Source of the DNA: Streptomyces sp. NBC_00414
Lineage (GTDB): Bacteria > Actinomycetota > Actinomycetes > Streptomycetales > Streptomycetaceae
NCBI RefSeq assembly: GCF_036038375.1
Contig: NZ_CP107935.1
Location: 6,138,001-6,202,000, forward strand
Length of the DNA: 64,000 nucleotides
Reading direction: 5' to 3'
The notes below the pieces were generated by a model, which had not been told where the DNA came from, ran no database searches, and saw only the letters and a program-made list of their open reading frames with translations. Shown in pieces: positions 15,165 through 23,597 of this stretch. Position 1 is the first letter of the stretch; each line of letters starts with the position of its first letter. A program made the position numbers and the translations under genes.

Positions 15165-16290
15165 CGAACCTCTCGTCCTCGGCATCGAGACCTCCTGCGA
15201 CGAGACCGGCGTCGGCATCGTCCGCGGTACGACCCTGCTCGCCGACGCCATCGCGTCGAGCGTCGACGAGCACGCGCGCTTCGGCGGAGTCGTGCCGGAG
15301 GTCGCCTCGCGGGCGCACCTGGAAGCGATGGTGCCGACCATCGAGCGGGCGCTGAAGGAGGCCGGGGTCAGCGCGCGTGACCTCGACGGCATCTCCGTCA
15401 CCGCCGGGCCCGGGCTCGCGGGCGCGCTGCTCGTCGGGGTCTCGGCGGCGAAGGCGTACGCGTACGCGCTGGGGAAGCCGCTGTACGGGGTGAACCATCT
15501 GGCCTCCCACATCTGTGTGGACCAGTTGGAGCACGGGCCGCTGCCAGAGCCGACGATGGCGCTGCTCGTCTCCGGCGGCCACTCCTCGCTGCTGCTGTCC
15601 TCGGACATCACGAGCGACGTACGGCCGATGGGCGCGACCATCGACGACGCGGCGGGTGAGGCCTTCGACAAGATCGCCCGCGTTCTCAACCTCGGGTTCC
15701 CGGGCGGGCCGGTCATCGACCGGTACGCCAAGGAGGGGGACCCGAACGCGATCTCCTTCCCGCGCGGGCTCACCGGGCCGCGCGATGCCCCGTACGACTT
15801 CTCGTTCTCCGGGCTGAAGACCGCCGTGGCGCGGTGGATCGAGGCCAGGCGGGCGGCCGGTGAGGACGTGCCGGTGCGGGACGTGTCCGCGTCCTTCCAG
15901 GAGGCGGTGGTGGACGTGCTGACCCGCAAGGCCGTACGGGCCTGTCGTGACGAAGGCGTCGACCATCTGATGATCGGTGGCGGCGTGGCCGCGAACTCGC
16001 GGCTGCGGGCCCTGGCGCAGGAGCGGTGCGAGGCGGCGGGGATCACGCTTCGGGTGCCGCGGCCGAAGCTGTGCACGGACAACGGGGCGATGGTCGCCGC
16101 GCTCGGGGCCGAGATGGTGGCTCGGGGGCGGGCTCCCTCCGACTGGGATCTGTCGGCGGACTCGTCGCTTCCTGTGACCGATCCGCATGTGCCGGGGCGT
16201 TCCCACTCCGAGGGGCACTCGCAGTCCCACTCGCACTCGCACTCGCACGATCATGTGCATGAGGTCAGCAAGGGCAATCTGTACTCATGA
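15157..16290 (+). CDS. tsaD: tRNA N6-adenosine threonylcarbamoyltransferase TsaD with His-rich tail
   Basis: Catalytic subunit of t6A37 formation. The 377-residue product begins with GIETSCDETGVG and has the metal-binding HLASH motif (VNHLASHICVD), the nucleotide site LVSGGHSSLLL, and GGGVAANSRLR. The conserved domain ends near residue 335. Beyond it lies a species-variable tail in which eight His occur between residues 350 and 368 (HSHSHSHSHDHVH), resembling a metal-binding or natural histidine tag. The ATG overlaps rimI, and the next gene overlaps the tsaD stop by 4 bases. Confidence 0.96.
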   Translation: MADEPLVLGIETSCDETGVGIVRGTTLLADAIASSVDEHARFGGVVPEVASRAHLEAMVPTIERALKEAGVSARDLDGISVTAGPGLAGALLVGVSAAKAYAYALGKPLYGVNHLASHICVDQLEHGPLPEPTMALLVSGGHSSLLLSSDITSDVRPMGATIDDAAGEAFDKIARVLNLGFPGGPVIDRYAKEGDPNAISFPRGLTGPRDAPYDFSFSGLKTAVARWIEARRAAGEDVPVRDVSASFQEAVVDVLTRKAVRACRDEGVDHLMIGGGVAANSRLRALAQERCEAAGITLRVPRPKLCTDNGAMVAALGAEMVARGRAPSDWDLSADSSLPVTDPHVPGRSHSEGHSQSHSHSHSHDHVHEVSKGNLYS

Positions 16291-16541
16291 GTGTCGCGTT
16301 GATGTGGGAGGCGCGGGCCGTCGAGGGGCGGGGGGAGGAACTGCTCGCCTGGGTGCGGGAGCAGGACCTCCCGGCGCGGCCCCTGCGGCGGGAGGTCCTG
16401 CGGGCTCCGGGGGAGCGGGTGCTTGTCATCACGTGGTGGGATGCCGCGTATGACGACGCGCTTCCTGAGCTTCCGGAGCCGGCTGGGGGGTTGGTGGCTC
16501 GGGCCGTTCATCGGTGGCGGTTCGAGTCCGTCGCGGGGTAG
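16287..16541 (+). CDS. Hypothetical protein (84 aa) coupled to tsaD
   Basis: An ATG overlapping the tsaD stop (ATGA) starts an 84-residue protein with MWEARAVEGRGEELLAWV, VLRAPGERVLVITWW and AVHRWRFESV. The pattern of two strands and a helix with a terminal Trp/Phe strand resembles a small dimeric alpha/beta-barrel (ABM-like) monooxygenase fold, but that is an inference from shape only. Coupling to tsaD supports real expression. Confidence 0.7.
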   Translation: MSVALMWEARAVEGRGEELLAWVREQDLPARPLRREVLRAPGERVLVITWWDAAYDDALPELPEPAGGLVARAVHRWRFESVAG

Positions 16542-16589
16542 GGGTTGCCTCCGGCGGTTGTTCGTCGGGTGCGGGTCGGTGAGGGCTTG

Positions 16590-16680
16590 TCGCGCCGTTC
16601 CCCGCGCCCCTGAAGGCGAAAGACTGCGCCGTTCCCCGCGCCCCTAAGGGCGAAAAGATTGCGCCGTTCCCCGCGCCCCT
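16590..16680. repeat. Three copies of the GTTCCCCGCGCCCC repeat
   Basis: Direct copies begin near 16590, 16624 and 16659 with GGCGAAAGA-type linkers, between the convergent tsaD operon and the GH3 gene. The last copy touches the GH3 stop codon. Confidence 0.88.
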
Positions 16681-18977
16681 TAGAGGGTTGTTGTCCTGCA
16701 TGTCAGTTGGCGGGATGGGCCCGGGTGGCGTTCTGGGCCTGTCAGGGTCAGGTGGGTTGTGTGGGCGGCGTCCGTGCTGGACCTGGAGACTCGTAGTTCC
16801 AGCGCGCCCGGTTCCACCACGCGCCGGCCCCTGCCGTTCGTGAAGGCCGACAGGTCCGGGTGGAAGTGGAACGTGACCCGGCGGGCCTCTCCGGGGGCCA
16901 GGGTCAGGCGGTGGTAGCCGATCAGGCGTACGTCGGGGCGGGTCACGGACGCCACCGGGTCGTGCAGGTACAGCTGGACGATCTCCGTCCCCTCGCGGGG
17001 GCCCGTGTTGCGGACCGTCACCGAGACGTCGTACTCCTCGTCGGTGGTGATCTCCGCGTGACGGTCGGCCGTGTCCTCCCAGGTGAAGTCCGTGTAGCCG
17101 AGGCCGTGGCCGAAGGGGTGGAGCGGGGTCGGGTCCAGGCTGCTGACCTCGCCCGCCAGGCCGAGGGGAGGCTGTAGGTACGTCCATGGCTGGCCGCCCG
17201 GGGTCTGCGGGACGCTTACCGGGAGCCTGCCCGAGGGATTCACCCGGCCCGACAGGACGCCCGCCACCGCCGGGCCGCCCTCCTCGCCGGGGAAGAACGC
17301 CTGGACCGTGGCGGCCAGCCGGTCGTGCCAGCGGCCCAGCGCGTAGGGCCGGCCGGTGAGCAGGATCAGGATGACCGGGGTGTCCGCGGCGGTCAGGGCG
17401 TCCAGCAACTGGGCCTGTACGCCCGGCAGTTGCAGGTCCGCCACATCGCAGCCCTCGCCGGAGGTGCCCCGGCCGAAGAGGCCCGCCCGGTCGCCGAGCA
17501 CGGCCACGCAGACGTCCGCCTCGGTGGAGCGCGCGACGGCCTCCTCGAAGCCGGCGGTGTCCGGGTCGGTGGTGTCGCAGCCCTCCGTGAACGTGATCTT
17601 CGCGTCCGGGAGTTCCGTGCGGAGGGACTCCAGGAGCGTGGGGATCTCGATGCCCATCGGCAGGTCGGGGTGGTTGACGCCCACGTGCGACGGGAACGAG
17701 TAGCAGCCCAGCATGGCCAGGGCGTCGGCGGCCCGCGGGCCGACCACGGCGATCCGGGTGTCGGGGGCCAGCGGGAGCAGGCCGGCCGGGTTGGAGAGCA
17801 GGACGACGGATTCCTCGGCCAGCCGGCGGGCCAGGACGCGGTTGGCGGTCGAGTCGAGGTCGACGGGGCCCGTGGGCTCCGGGGACCAGCCCTCGTCCAG
17901 CAGGCCCAGTTCGCACTTCTGGCGCAGCACCCGCGCCGCCGCCCGGTCCACCAGGGACTCCGGGACGTCGCCGGCCAGTACCGCCTCGACCAGCGGGTCC
18001 CCGTTGCAGTGGACCGTCGGCAGCTCGACGTCCACGCCCGCCGCCAGGGCCGCGTGGGCGGCCTGCGCCTCGGTGCCCGCGACCCGGTGCAGGGTCTTCA
18101 GGAAGCCGACGCCGAAGTAGTCGCTGACGACCGTGCCGGTGAAGTCCCACTGCTCACGCAGGAGTTCGGTCAGCAGGTACGGGTCCGCGGTGGCGGGCAC
18201 GCCGTCCGTGTCCGTGTACGCGGCCATCACCGACCGGGCCCCGCCCTCGCGCAGCGCGAACTCGAACGGGGGCAGCGTGATGTCGGCGAACTCGCGCACA
18301 CCGGCCCGTACGGGAGCGAGGTTGCGGGCGCCCGCGGAGGACGCGTACCCGGCGAAGTGCTTGAGCGTGGCGACGATCCCGGCGGATTCGAGCCCGCGGA
18401 CGTAGGCCGCGCCGATCGTGCCGACGAGGTACGGGTCCTCGCCGATGGTCTCCTCGACCCTGCCCCAGCGCGGATCCCGTACGACGTCCAGGACGGGAGC
18501 GAGACCCTGGTGGACGCCCACGGAGGCGAGGTCCCGGCCGATCCGGTGGGCCATCTCCTCCACCAGCGCCGGGTCGAACGAGGCGCCCCAGGCGAGGGGG
18601 ACCGGGTACGCGGTGGCGCCCCAGGCGGTGAAGCCCGCCAGGCACTCCTCGTGGGCGACGGCCGGGATGCCGAAGCGGCCCGCCTCGCTGATCCGGCGCT
18701 GGGCGCGGGCCAGTGCCTGCGCGCCCAGCGCGGGGTCCACCGGGGCCGTGCCGAACGAGCGGGTGAGCTGGCCCAGACCGCGGGTGATCAGCTCGTCCCA
18801 GTCGAAGTCCGAGGTCATCTCGTCCTGGTGCGGGGCGACCCCGCCGCCGTCCGTGGCGGCTCCCACCCACACGCCGTACAACTGGGCGGTCTTCTCCTCC
18901 AGGGTCATCCGGGCGAGCAGGTCGTCGACCCGGGCGTCGGCGGGCAGGGCGGGATCACGCCAGGGAGGGGTGGTCAT
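16680..18977 (-). CDS. Glycoside hydrolase family 3 enzyme, probable beta-xylosidase
   Basis: A 765-residue GH3 enzyme without a signal peptide, so probably cytoplasmic and acting on imported oligosaccharides. The ATG 18977 (MTTPPWRDPALP) is preceded by ACAGGAG at 6 bases. The (beta/alpha)8 domain spans about 15-370, with LKHFAGY (206-212) and the nucleophile Asp286 in VVSDYFG; the alpha/beta sandwich follows (about 400-620) and a fibronectin-type C-terminal domain ends the protein. The sequence strongly resembles, from memory, Streptomyces BxlA beta-xylosidases. It is the last gene of a binding protein-permease-permease-hydrolase operon under a divergent LacI regulator. A beta-glucosidase role is the main alternative. 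Confidence 0.88.
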   Translation of the reverse strand: MTTPPWRDPALPADARVDDLLARMTLEEKTAQLYGVWVGAATDGGGVAPHQDEMTSDFDWDELITRGLGQLTRSFGTAPVDPALGAQALARAQRRISEAGRFGIPAVAHEECLAGFTAWGATAYPVPLAWGASFDPALVEEMAHRIGRDLASVGVHQGLAPVLDVVRDPRWGRVEETIGEDPYLVGTIGAAYVRGLESAGIVATLKHFAGYASSAGARNLAPVRAGVREFADITLPPFEFALREGGARSVMAAYTDTDGVPATADPYLLTELLREQWDFTGTVVSDYFGVGFLKTLHRVAGTEAQAAHAALAAGVDVELPTVHCNGDPLVEAVLAGDVPESLVDRAAARVLRQKCELGLLDEGWSPEPTGPVDLDSTANRVLARRLAEESVVLLSNPAGLLPLAPDTRIAVVGPRAADALAMLGCYSFPSHVGVNHPDLPMGIEIPTLLESLRTELPDAKITFTEGCDTTDPDTAGFEEAVARSTEADVCVAVLGDRAGLFGRGTSGEGCDVADLQLPGVQAQLLDALTAADTPVILILLTGRPYALGRWHDRLAATVQAFFPGEEGGPAVAGVLSGRVNPSGRLPVSVPQTPGGQPWTYLQPPLGLAGEVSSLDPTPLHPFGHGLGYTDFTWEDTADRHAEITTDEEYDVSVTVRNTGPREGTEIVQLYLHDPVASVTRPDVRLIGYHRLTLAPGEARRVTFHFHPDLSAFTNGRGRRVVEPGALELRVSRSSTDAAHTTHLTLTGPERHPGPSRQLTCRTTTL

Positions 18978-19009
18978 GAAACTCCTGTCAGAGGCAGAGT
19001 CGAGTGGGT

Positions 19010-19927
19010 TCACTTTCCGCCCACGCCCATCAGGCCGCCGACCAGCGCGCGGCGGGCCACCAGGTAGACGGCGAAGATCGGGACGCCGGAGAGGACGACC
19101 GAGGCCAGCAGCGCCGGGATGTTGACGCCGAACTGGCTGACGTAGTTGAAGAGTCCGAGGGTGAGGACCCGTGGCTCGTCGGACTGGGTGAAGATCAGCG
19201 GGAAGAGGAAGCCGTTCCAGGCCTGCAGCGCCGCGTAGATGACGACCGTGCTGATACCGCCCTTGGCCATCGGGATCGCCAGCTGGAACAGCATCCGCTG
19301 CGGCGAGGCGCCGTCCAGGGCCATCGCCTCGTACAGCTCCTCCGAGACGTCCCGCAGCGTGCCCACCAGGACCAGTACCGAGACCGGCATCGCGAAGGCC
19401 GCCGTCGGCAGGATGACCGCCAGCAGGCTGTCGTACAGGTCGAGTTTGGCGATCAGCAGGTAGAGGGGGACCACGACCGCCTGGGCCGGGATCGCGACGC
19501 CGAGCAGGAACAGCCGGAAGGCCAGGCCCGACCAGCGGTTGCGGGTGCGGACGGCGACGTAGGCGAGCGGGACGGAGAGGCCGAGGACGATGGCCACGAC
19601 CGCGACGGCCACGATCGCCGTGTTGCTGAGCAGATGGCCGAAGCCGCTGTGCAGCACCAGGTTGTAGTTGTCGAGCGTCGGGCTGGTGGGCGGGTTCAGC
19701 GGGTTGCCGGTGAGTGCCTTGTCCTGGCTGGTGAGCGAGGCCGACAGCATCGCGTAGATCGGGACGATGACGATCGCGAGCCAGATGACCGAGCCGAGCC
19801 CGGCCAGGGGGTTGGGGCGCTTCGTCCAGTGCTGGCGGCGAGGAGAGGGCTGTGTCCGCGTGGCGGGTTCCTCGGTCTTCTCGGGGCGCAGGCGCGAGCC
19901 GGGACGCGGCAACGTATCGCGTGACAC
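19010..19927 (-). CDS. Carbohydrate ABC transporter permease (MalG/CUT1 type)
   Basis: A 305-residue inner-membrane permease with about six transmembrane segments and the EAA loop EELYEAMALDGASPQRMLFQLAIP, which docks the ATPase. It follows the other permease by 4 bases. The assigned GTG 19927 has its purine-rich sequence very close, so translation may depend on coupling from the upstream gene or on a slightly later start. No ATPase gene is present; CUT1 systems in streptomycetes usually share the multitask ATPase MsiK encoded elsewhere. Confidence 0.92.
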   Translation of the reverse strand: MSRDTLPRPGSRLRPEKTEEPATRTQPSPRRQHWTKRPNPLAGLGSVIWLAIVIVPIYAMLSASLTSQDKALTGNPLNPPTSPTLDNYNLVLHSGFGHLLSNTAIVAVAVVAIVLGLSVPLAYVAVRTRNRWSGLAFRLFLLGVAIPAQAVVVPLYLLIAKLDLYDSLLAVILPTAAFAMPVSVLVLVGTLRDVSEELYEAMALDGASPQRMLFQLAIPMAKGGISTVVIYAALQAWNGFLFPLIFTQSDEPRVLTLGLFNYVSQFGVNIPALLASVVLSGVPIFAVYLVARRALVGGLMGVGGK

Positions 19928-19931
19928 TCCG

Positions 19932-20873
19932 TCACATCCCTTCGCGGGTACTGCGCATGCCGCCGAAGCCGGTCAGCCGCACGAGGATCAGGGACAGTCC
20001 GGTGGCGACCAGCACCAGGAAGGACGCGATGGCGCTCGCGTAACCGAAGTCGTAGCTCTTGAAGCCCGCCTCGTACATCAGGTACGGCAGGATCGCCGTG
20101 TCGGTGCCCGGGCCGCCCTTGGTGAGGATCAGCACGGTCTCGAAGTACGTGAGCGAGCCGACGACCATCAGGACCGTGGACGTCGTGACGGTGTGGCGCA
20201 GCTGGGGAAGCGTGATCGAGAAGAACTGGCGGTAGCGGCCCGCCCCGTCGATCGCCGCCGCCTGGTAGAGGACCTCGGGTATCTGCCGGGCCCCGCCCTG
20301 GTAGATCAGGGTGTGGAAGGGGATGAACTGCCAGCCGCCGACGAACACGATCGCGAGGAACGCGCCGCTGGAGGAGCCGAGGATGTTCTCCCGGATGATG
20401 CCGAAGTTCGGGTCGAGCAGGGCGTAGAAGAGCAGCGCGATCGCCGTCGAGGACAGCAGGAACGGCACGAAGAAGATCGCGGACAGCACCGCCCGGTTGC
20501 GCTGGCGGCCCGCCGCCCAGACGCCGAGCAGCAGCGCGATCACCGTCTGGAAGACCCAGCTCGCCGCGGTCAGCAGGACCGTCAGCCACAGGGACTGGAC
20601 CATCCGGTCGTCGTCGATCAGCTTGCGCCAGTTGTCGAGGCCGACGGGCGTCGGGTCGCCCAGGCCGTCCCAGCTGGTGAAGGAGAGGTAGAAGGCGAGG
20701 CCCATCGGGACCACGGCGAAGAACGCGAAGAAGAGGACGCCGGGCAGCGCCCAGGCGGCGTGCGGCCGGCCGGCCGTGGCCGCCCCGGACCGCTTCCGCG
20801 GTCCGCGCGACTCCTCGTACGTTCCGTGCTCCGCGACCGGGCTTCCCACCGGGGCCTTGGTGGGTGCGCTCAC
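19932..20873 (-). CDS. Carbohydrate ABC transporter permease (MalF/CUT1 type)
   Basis: A 313-residue permease with about six membrane segments beginning near residue 40 (AWALPGVLFFAFFAVVPMG), and the EAA loop PEVLYQAAAIDGAGRYRQFF. It pairs with the following permease to form the membrane channel for the sugar imported by this locus. The GTG start overlaps the binding-protein stop codon (GTGA), indicating translational coupling. Confidence 0.93.
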   Translation of the reverse strand: MSAPTKAPVGSPVAEHGTYEESRGPRKRSGAATAGRPHAAWALPGVLFFAFFAVVPMGLAFYLSFTSWDGLGDPTPVGLDNWRKLIDDDRMVQSLWLTVLLTAASWVFQTVIALLLGVWAAGRQRNRAVLSAIFFVPFLLSSTAIALLFYALLDPNFGIIRENILGSSSGAFLAIVFVGGWQFIPFHTLIYQGGARQIPEVLYQAAAIDGAGRYRQFFSITLPQLRHTVTTSTVLMVVGSLTYFETVLILTKGGPGTDTAILPYLMYEAGFKSYDFGYASAIASFLVLVATGLSLILVRLTGFGGMRSTREGM

Positions 20874-22234
20874 TTCAGCTCCTTGAGCGCCGACACGAAC
20901 TGGCTCGGCGAGGATTTTCCGACGAACAGCTTGTTGATCTCGGTGAGCATCGGGGTCGCGATGTCCGCGCCGAGCGCCTGGTCCCAGGAGAGCGTGAAGG
21001 ACGGCGCCTTCTCGACCATCCCGTACTGGAACTTCGCGAACTCCGGGTTGGGCGAGGCGTCGAGCAGCTTGGCCGCGTTGGAGGTCGTCGGGATGTCACC
21101 GTTGGCCACCAGCGCCTTGGCGTACGTCTCCGAGGCGCAGTCCTTCAGGAAGGCGATCGCGGCGTCCTTGTTGCTCGCACGGGTGTTGACCGACCAGTAG
21201 TTGGTGGGGTTGCCGACGACGTTGCGGATGTCGCCGGTGCCGCCCTCGACCGTGGGGAACGCGCACCAGCCCAGGTTGTTCTTCGCGAAGGACGGGAACT
21301 TGCCGAGCTGCGTGGAGTACTCCCACGAACCCATCAGGTGCATCGCCGCCTTGCCCTTGGCGAAGACCGCGGGGGCGCCGCCGTTGACGTACGACACCGA
21401 GCTGAACTTCGAACCGAAGGCGCCGTCGTCGATGAGTTCCTTGACCGTCTCGGCGGCCTTGAGGACGGCCGGGTCGCCCCAGGCGGACGCGTCGCCCTCC
21501 TGGATCTTCGCGAAGACCTCCGGGCCGCCGATGCGGTCGACGAGGTACTCCAGCCACATCAGCTCGGTCCAGGTGTCCGCGCCGCCGAGCGCGAACGGAG
21601 TGATCTTCGCCTTCTTCAGCTTGGCGTTGATGTCCTGCAACTGGTCCCAGGTGGTGGGGGGCTGGAGCTTGTGCTCGGCGAAGACCGACTTGTTGTAGAA
21701 GAGGATGACCGGCTGCATGCCGCGCATCGGTATGCCGTAGTTGCGGCCGCCGAGCTCGCCCGCCGCGAGCACCGAGGGCAGGAAGCCCGACTTCAGGACC
21801 GGGTCGCCCTCGATGGTGTCGGTCAGATCGACGAGCTGCTTCGCCTCCTGGTAGGCCTTGATCGAGCCGCCGCCCCAGTTGAAGAAGACGTCGGGGGCGC
21901 TCGGGGAGCCCATCGCCGTACGCAGCTTGGACGTGTAGTCCGCGCCCGGGATCCTGACCAGCTTCACCTTGCCCTTGGCCGACTTGCCTGCCGCGGACTT
22001 GTTGAAGCGTTCGACGGCCGCCTGCTGGACCTTCACCGCGTCGTCCCCGTACACGAAGGCGTCGATGGTGCCGCCGCTTCCGCCGGGGCCGTCGTCGGAG
22101 CCGCAGGCGGTGAGTCCGGTGGCGAGCAGGGTGGTGGCGCCGGCGCCCAGGACCCAGCGCCTGCTGAACGTGCGGCTGCTCAGGCCTCCGCCCGTGGGCT
22201 GCCCGTCGTTGGACCGCCCGTTGTTCGACTCCAT
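20870..22234 (-). CDS. Sugar-binding lipoprotein of an ABC transporter
   Basis: A 454-residue extracellular binding protein. It has a twin-arginine-like SRRWVLGAG motif and a lipobox LTAC with the lipid-attached Cys44, so export is probably by Tat followed by lipidation. The mature part has the SBP_bac_1 pattern (PDVFFNWGGGS, FAKGKAAMHLMGSWE). Together with two permeases and the GH3 enzyme it probably imports xylo-oligosaccharides or a related beta-glycoside. It is first in its operon, 142 bases from the divergent LacI gene. Confidence 0.93.
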   Translation of the reverse strand: MESNNGRSNDGQPTGGGLSSRTFSRRWVLGAGATTLLATGLTACGSDDGPGGSGGTIDAFVYGDDAVKVQQAAVERFNKSAAGKSAKGKVKLVRIPGADYTSKLRTAMGSPSAPDVFFNWGGGSIKAYQEAKQLVDLTDTIEGDPVLKSGFLPSVLAAGELGGRNYGIPMRGMQPVILFYNKSVFAEHKLQPPTTWDQLQDINAKLKKAKITPFALGGADTWTELMWLEYLVDRIGGPEVFAKIQEGDASAWGDPAVLKAAETVKELIDDGAFGSKFSSVSYVNGGAPAVFAKGKAAMHLMGSWEYSTQLGKFPSFAKNNLGWCAFPTVEGGTGDIRNVVGNPTNYWSVNTRASNKDAAIAFLKDCASETYAKALVANGDIPTTSNAAKLLDASPNPEFAKFQYGMVEKAPSFTLSWDQALGADIATPMLTEINKLFVGKSSPSQFVSALKELK

Positions 22235-22285
22235 GACAGCACCTCTTCTTGTCCGACTCGCTCGCTCGCTGGCATGCTCGCATCA

Positions 22286-22319
22286 CGAATGTTTCGGGTG
22301 GTACTTCGAATGTTCCGGG
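22286..22319. promoter_or_regulatory. Putative LacI-family operator pair in the divergent intergenic region
   Basis: Two copies of CGAATGTTYCGGG start at 22286 and 22307, exactly 21 bases apart, two helical turns. The first contains the inverted repeat CGAA-TGT-TTCG. BxlR-type repressors of Streptomyces beta-xyloside operons are reported, as I recall, to bind CGAA-N-TTCG inverted repeats. The position between the binding-protein gene and the regulator gene suits control of both. Confidence 0.5.
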
Positions 22320-22360
22320 AACGTATGGCGGTCGAAGGGCTTCGTCAAGAGGTTGCGCAG

Positions 22361-22371
22361 GGATACGATCC
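22361..22371. promoter_or_regulatory. Palindrome overlapping the likely -10 of the LacI gene
   Basis: GGATACGATCC is a perfect 4+3+4 palindrome just upstream of the regulator start at 22377. It includes TACGAT (22364-22369), a plausible -10 element 7 bases before the ATG, consistent with a leaderless transcript. It could be an autoregulatory site, but that is inference. Confidence 0.3.
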
Positions 22372-22376
22372 CGTTC

Positions 22377-23408
22377 ATGACTCGCCCGAATCCCGCCGTA
22401 GCCCAGTCAGCGACGCTCGCCGAGATCGCCCGCGAGGCGGGAGTCTCGGCCCCGACTGTTTCGAAGGTGCTCAACGGCCGCGCCGATGTGGCCCCCTCCA
22501 CCCGGACCCGGGTCGAGGAACTGCTGCGCCACCACGGCTATCGGCGCCGCCGGGCCGAGGCGTCCCGGTCGCCGCTCATCGACCTCGTCTTCCACGAACT
22601 GGAGAGCGCGTGGGCGATGGAGGTCATCCGGGGCGTGGAGAACGTGGCGCGGGACGAGGGGCTGAGCGTCGTCCTCTCCGAGAGCGCGGGCCGGCTCACT
22701 CCCGGACGCACCTGGGCCGACCAGGTCGCCGCCCGCCGCCCGTACGGTGTCGTCCTGGTCCTCAGCGGGCTCGACGAGTCCCAGCGGGCGCTGCTGATCA
22801 GCCGCTCCATCCCGTTCGTGGTGGTCGACCCGGCGGGCGACCCCGGTGACGACGTGCCGTCCGTCGGCGCCACCAACTGGCAGGGCGGGCTCGCCGCGAC
22901 CCGGCATCTGGCGGACCTCGGCCACCGGCGCATCGGTGTGATCAGCGGGCCCTCGCGGATGATGTGCAGCCGGGCCCGGCTCGACGGATACCGGGCCGCG
23001 CTCGACACGGCCGGGCTGCCGGTCGACCCGGCGCTCGTGCGCACCGGCGACTTCCACCACGACAGCGGCTACCGGGCCGGGCTGGAACTGCTCAAGCTGC
23101 CGGACCGCCCGACCGCCGTGTTCGCGGGCAACGACCTCCAGGCCCTAGGCCTGTACGAGGCCGCCCGAGAGCTGGGCCTGCGGGTGCCGGAGGACCTCAG
23201 CATCGTCGGCTTCGACGACCTGCCGGTGGCCCGCTGGGTCGGCCCGCCGCTCACCACCGTGCGTCAGCCGCTCACGGAGATGGCCGAGGCGGCGGCCCGG
23301 CTCGTACTGGACCTGGGCCGCTCGGAACGGCCCTCGGCCGCCACCCGGGTGGAACTGGCCACGAGCCTGGTGATCCGGAGCAGCACCGCGCCGCCCTCCT
23401 TGTCGTGA
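22377..23408 (+). CDS. LacI-family transcriptional regulator
   Basis: A 343-residue repressor with an N-terminal helix-turn-helix (ATLAEIAREAGVSAPTVSKV, about residues 12-31) and hinge, then a periplasmic-binding-like effector domain (VGATNWQGGLAATRHLADLG; GFDDLPVARWVGPPLTTVRQP). ATG 22377 fits the start of the LacI domain, although the frame is open further upstream. It is divergent from the sugar uptake/GH3 operon and very probably its local repressor, with the imported sugar as inducer. Confidence 0.93.
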   Translation: MTRPNPAVAQSATLAEIAREAGVSAPTVSKVLNGRADVAPSTRTRVEELLRHHGYRRRRAEASRSPLIDLVFHELESAWAMEVIRGVENVARDEGLSVVLSESAGRLTPGRTWADQVAARRPYGVVLVLSGLDESQRALLISRSIPFVVVDPAGDPGDDVPSVGATNWQGGLAATRHLADLGHRRIGVISGPSRMMCSRARLDGYRAALDTAGLPVDPALVRTGDFHHDSGYRAGLELLKLPDRPTAVFAGNDLQALGLYEAARELGLRVPEDLSIVGFDDLPVARWVGPPLTTVRQPLTEMAEAAARLVLDLGRSERPSAATRVELATSLVIRSSTAPPSLS

Positions 23409-23480
23409 GCGGTGCCGCGTCGGTCCTGAGCGGTTCGGTCGTGAACGGTGCTGTTCCGGTCGTGAGCGGTTCCGGCGCGT

Positions 23481-23491
23481 CGAAAGTTTCG
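23481..23491. promoter_or_regulatory. Perfect palindrome CGAAAGTTTCG, candidate operator
   Basis: An 11-base perfect palindrome (CGAAA-G-TTTCG) in the 189-base gap between the LacI gene and the downstream LCP gene. Its CGAA/TTCG arms match those of the candidate operator at 22286. It may bind the same regulator, extending its influence to the LCP gene. Confidence 0.4.
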
Positions 23492-23597
23492 AAGGTGCAT
23501 GTGACGGACCTGAGAAAACTCAACGAAACCTGAGAGTTTCCGAAGTAAAGCCGGGAAGTGGTTCCTTGTTGAAATAATTCGGACTTATGTTCTCTCT

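Noticed and set aside
22458..22470. GTTTCGAAGGTGC in the LacI gene, identical to 23486-23498
   Set aside because: In the gene it encodes VSKV of the helix-turn-helix; the match to the operator-like site downstream is probably coincidence of codon use.
20864..22849. A 661-codon open frame on the plus strand over the binding-protein gene
   Set aside because: Antisense to the lipoprotein gene with signal peptide and lipobox, and extending into the LacI gene in another frame; composition is shadow-like.
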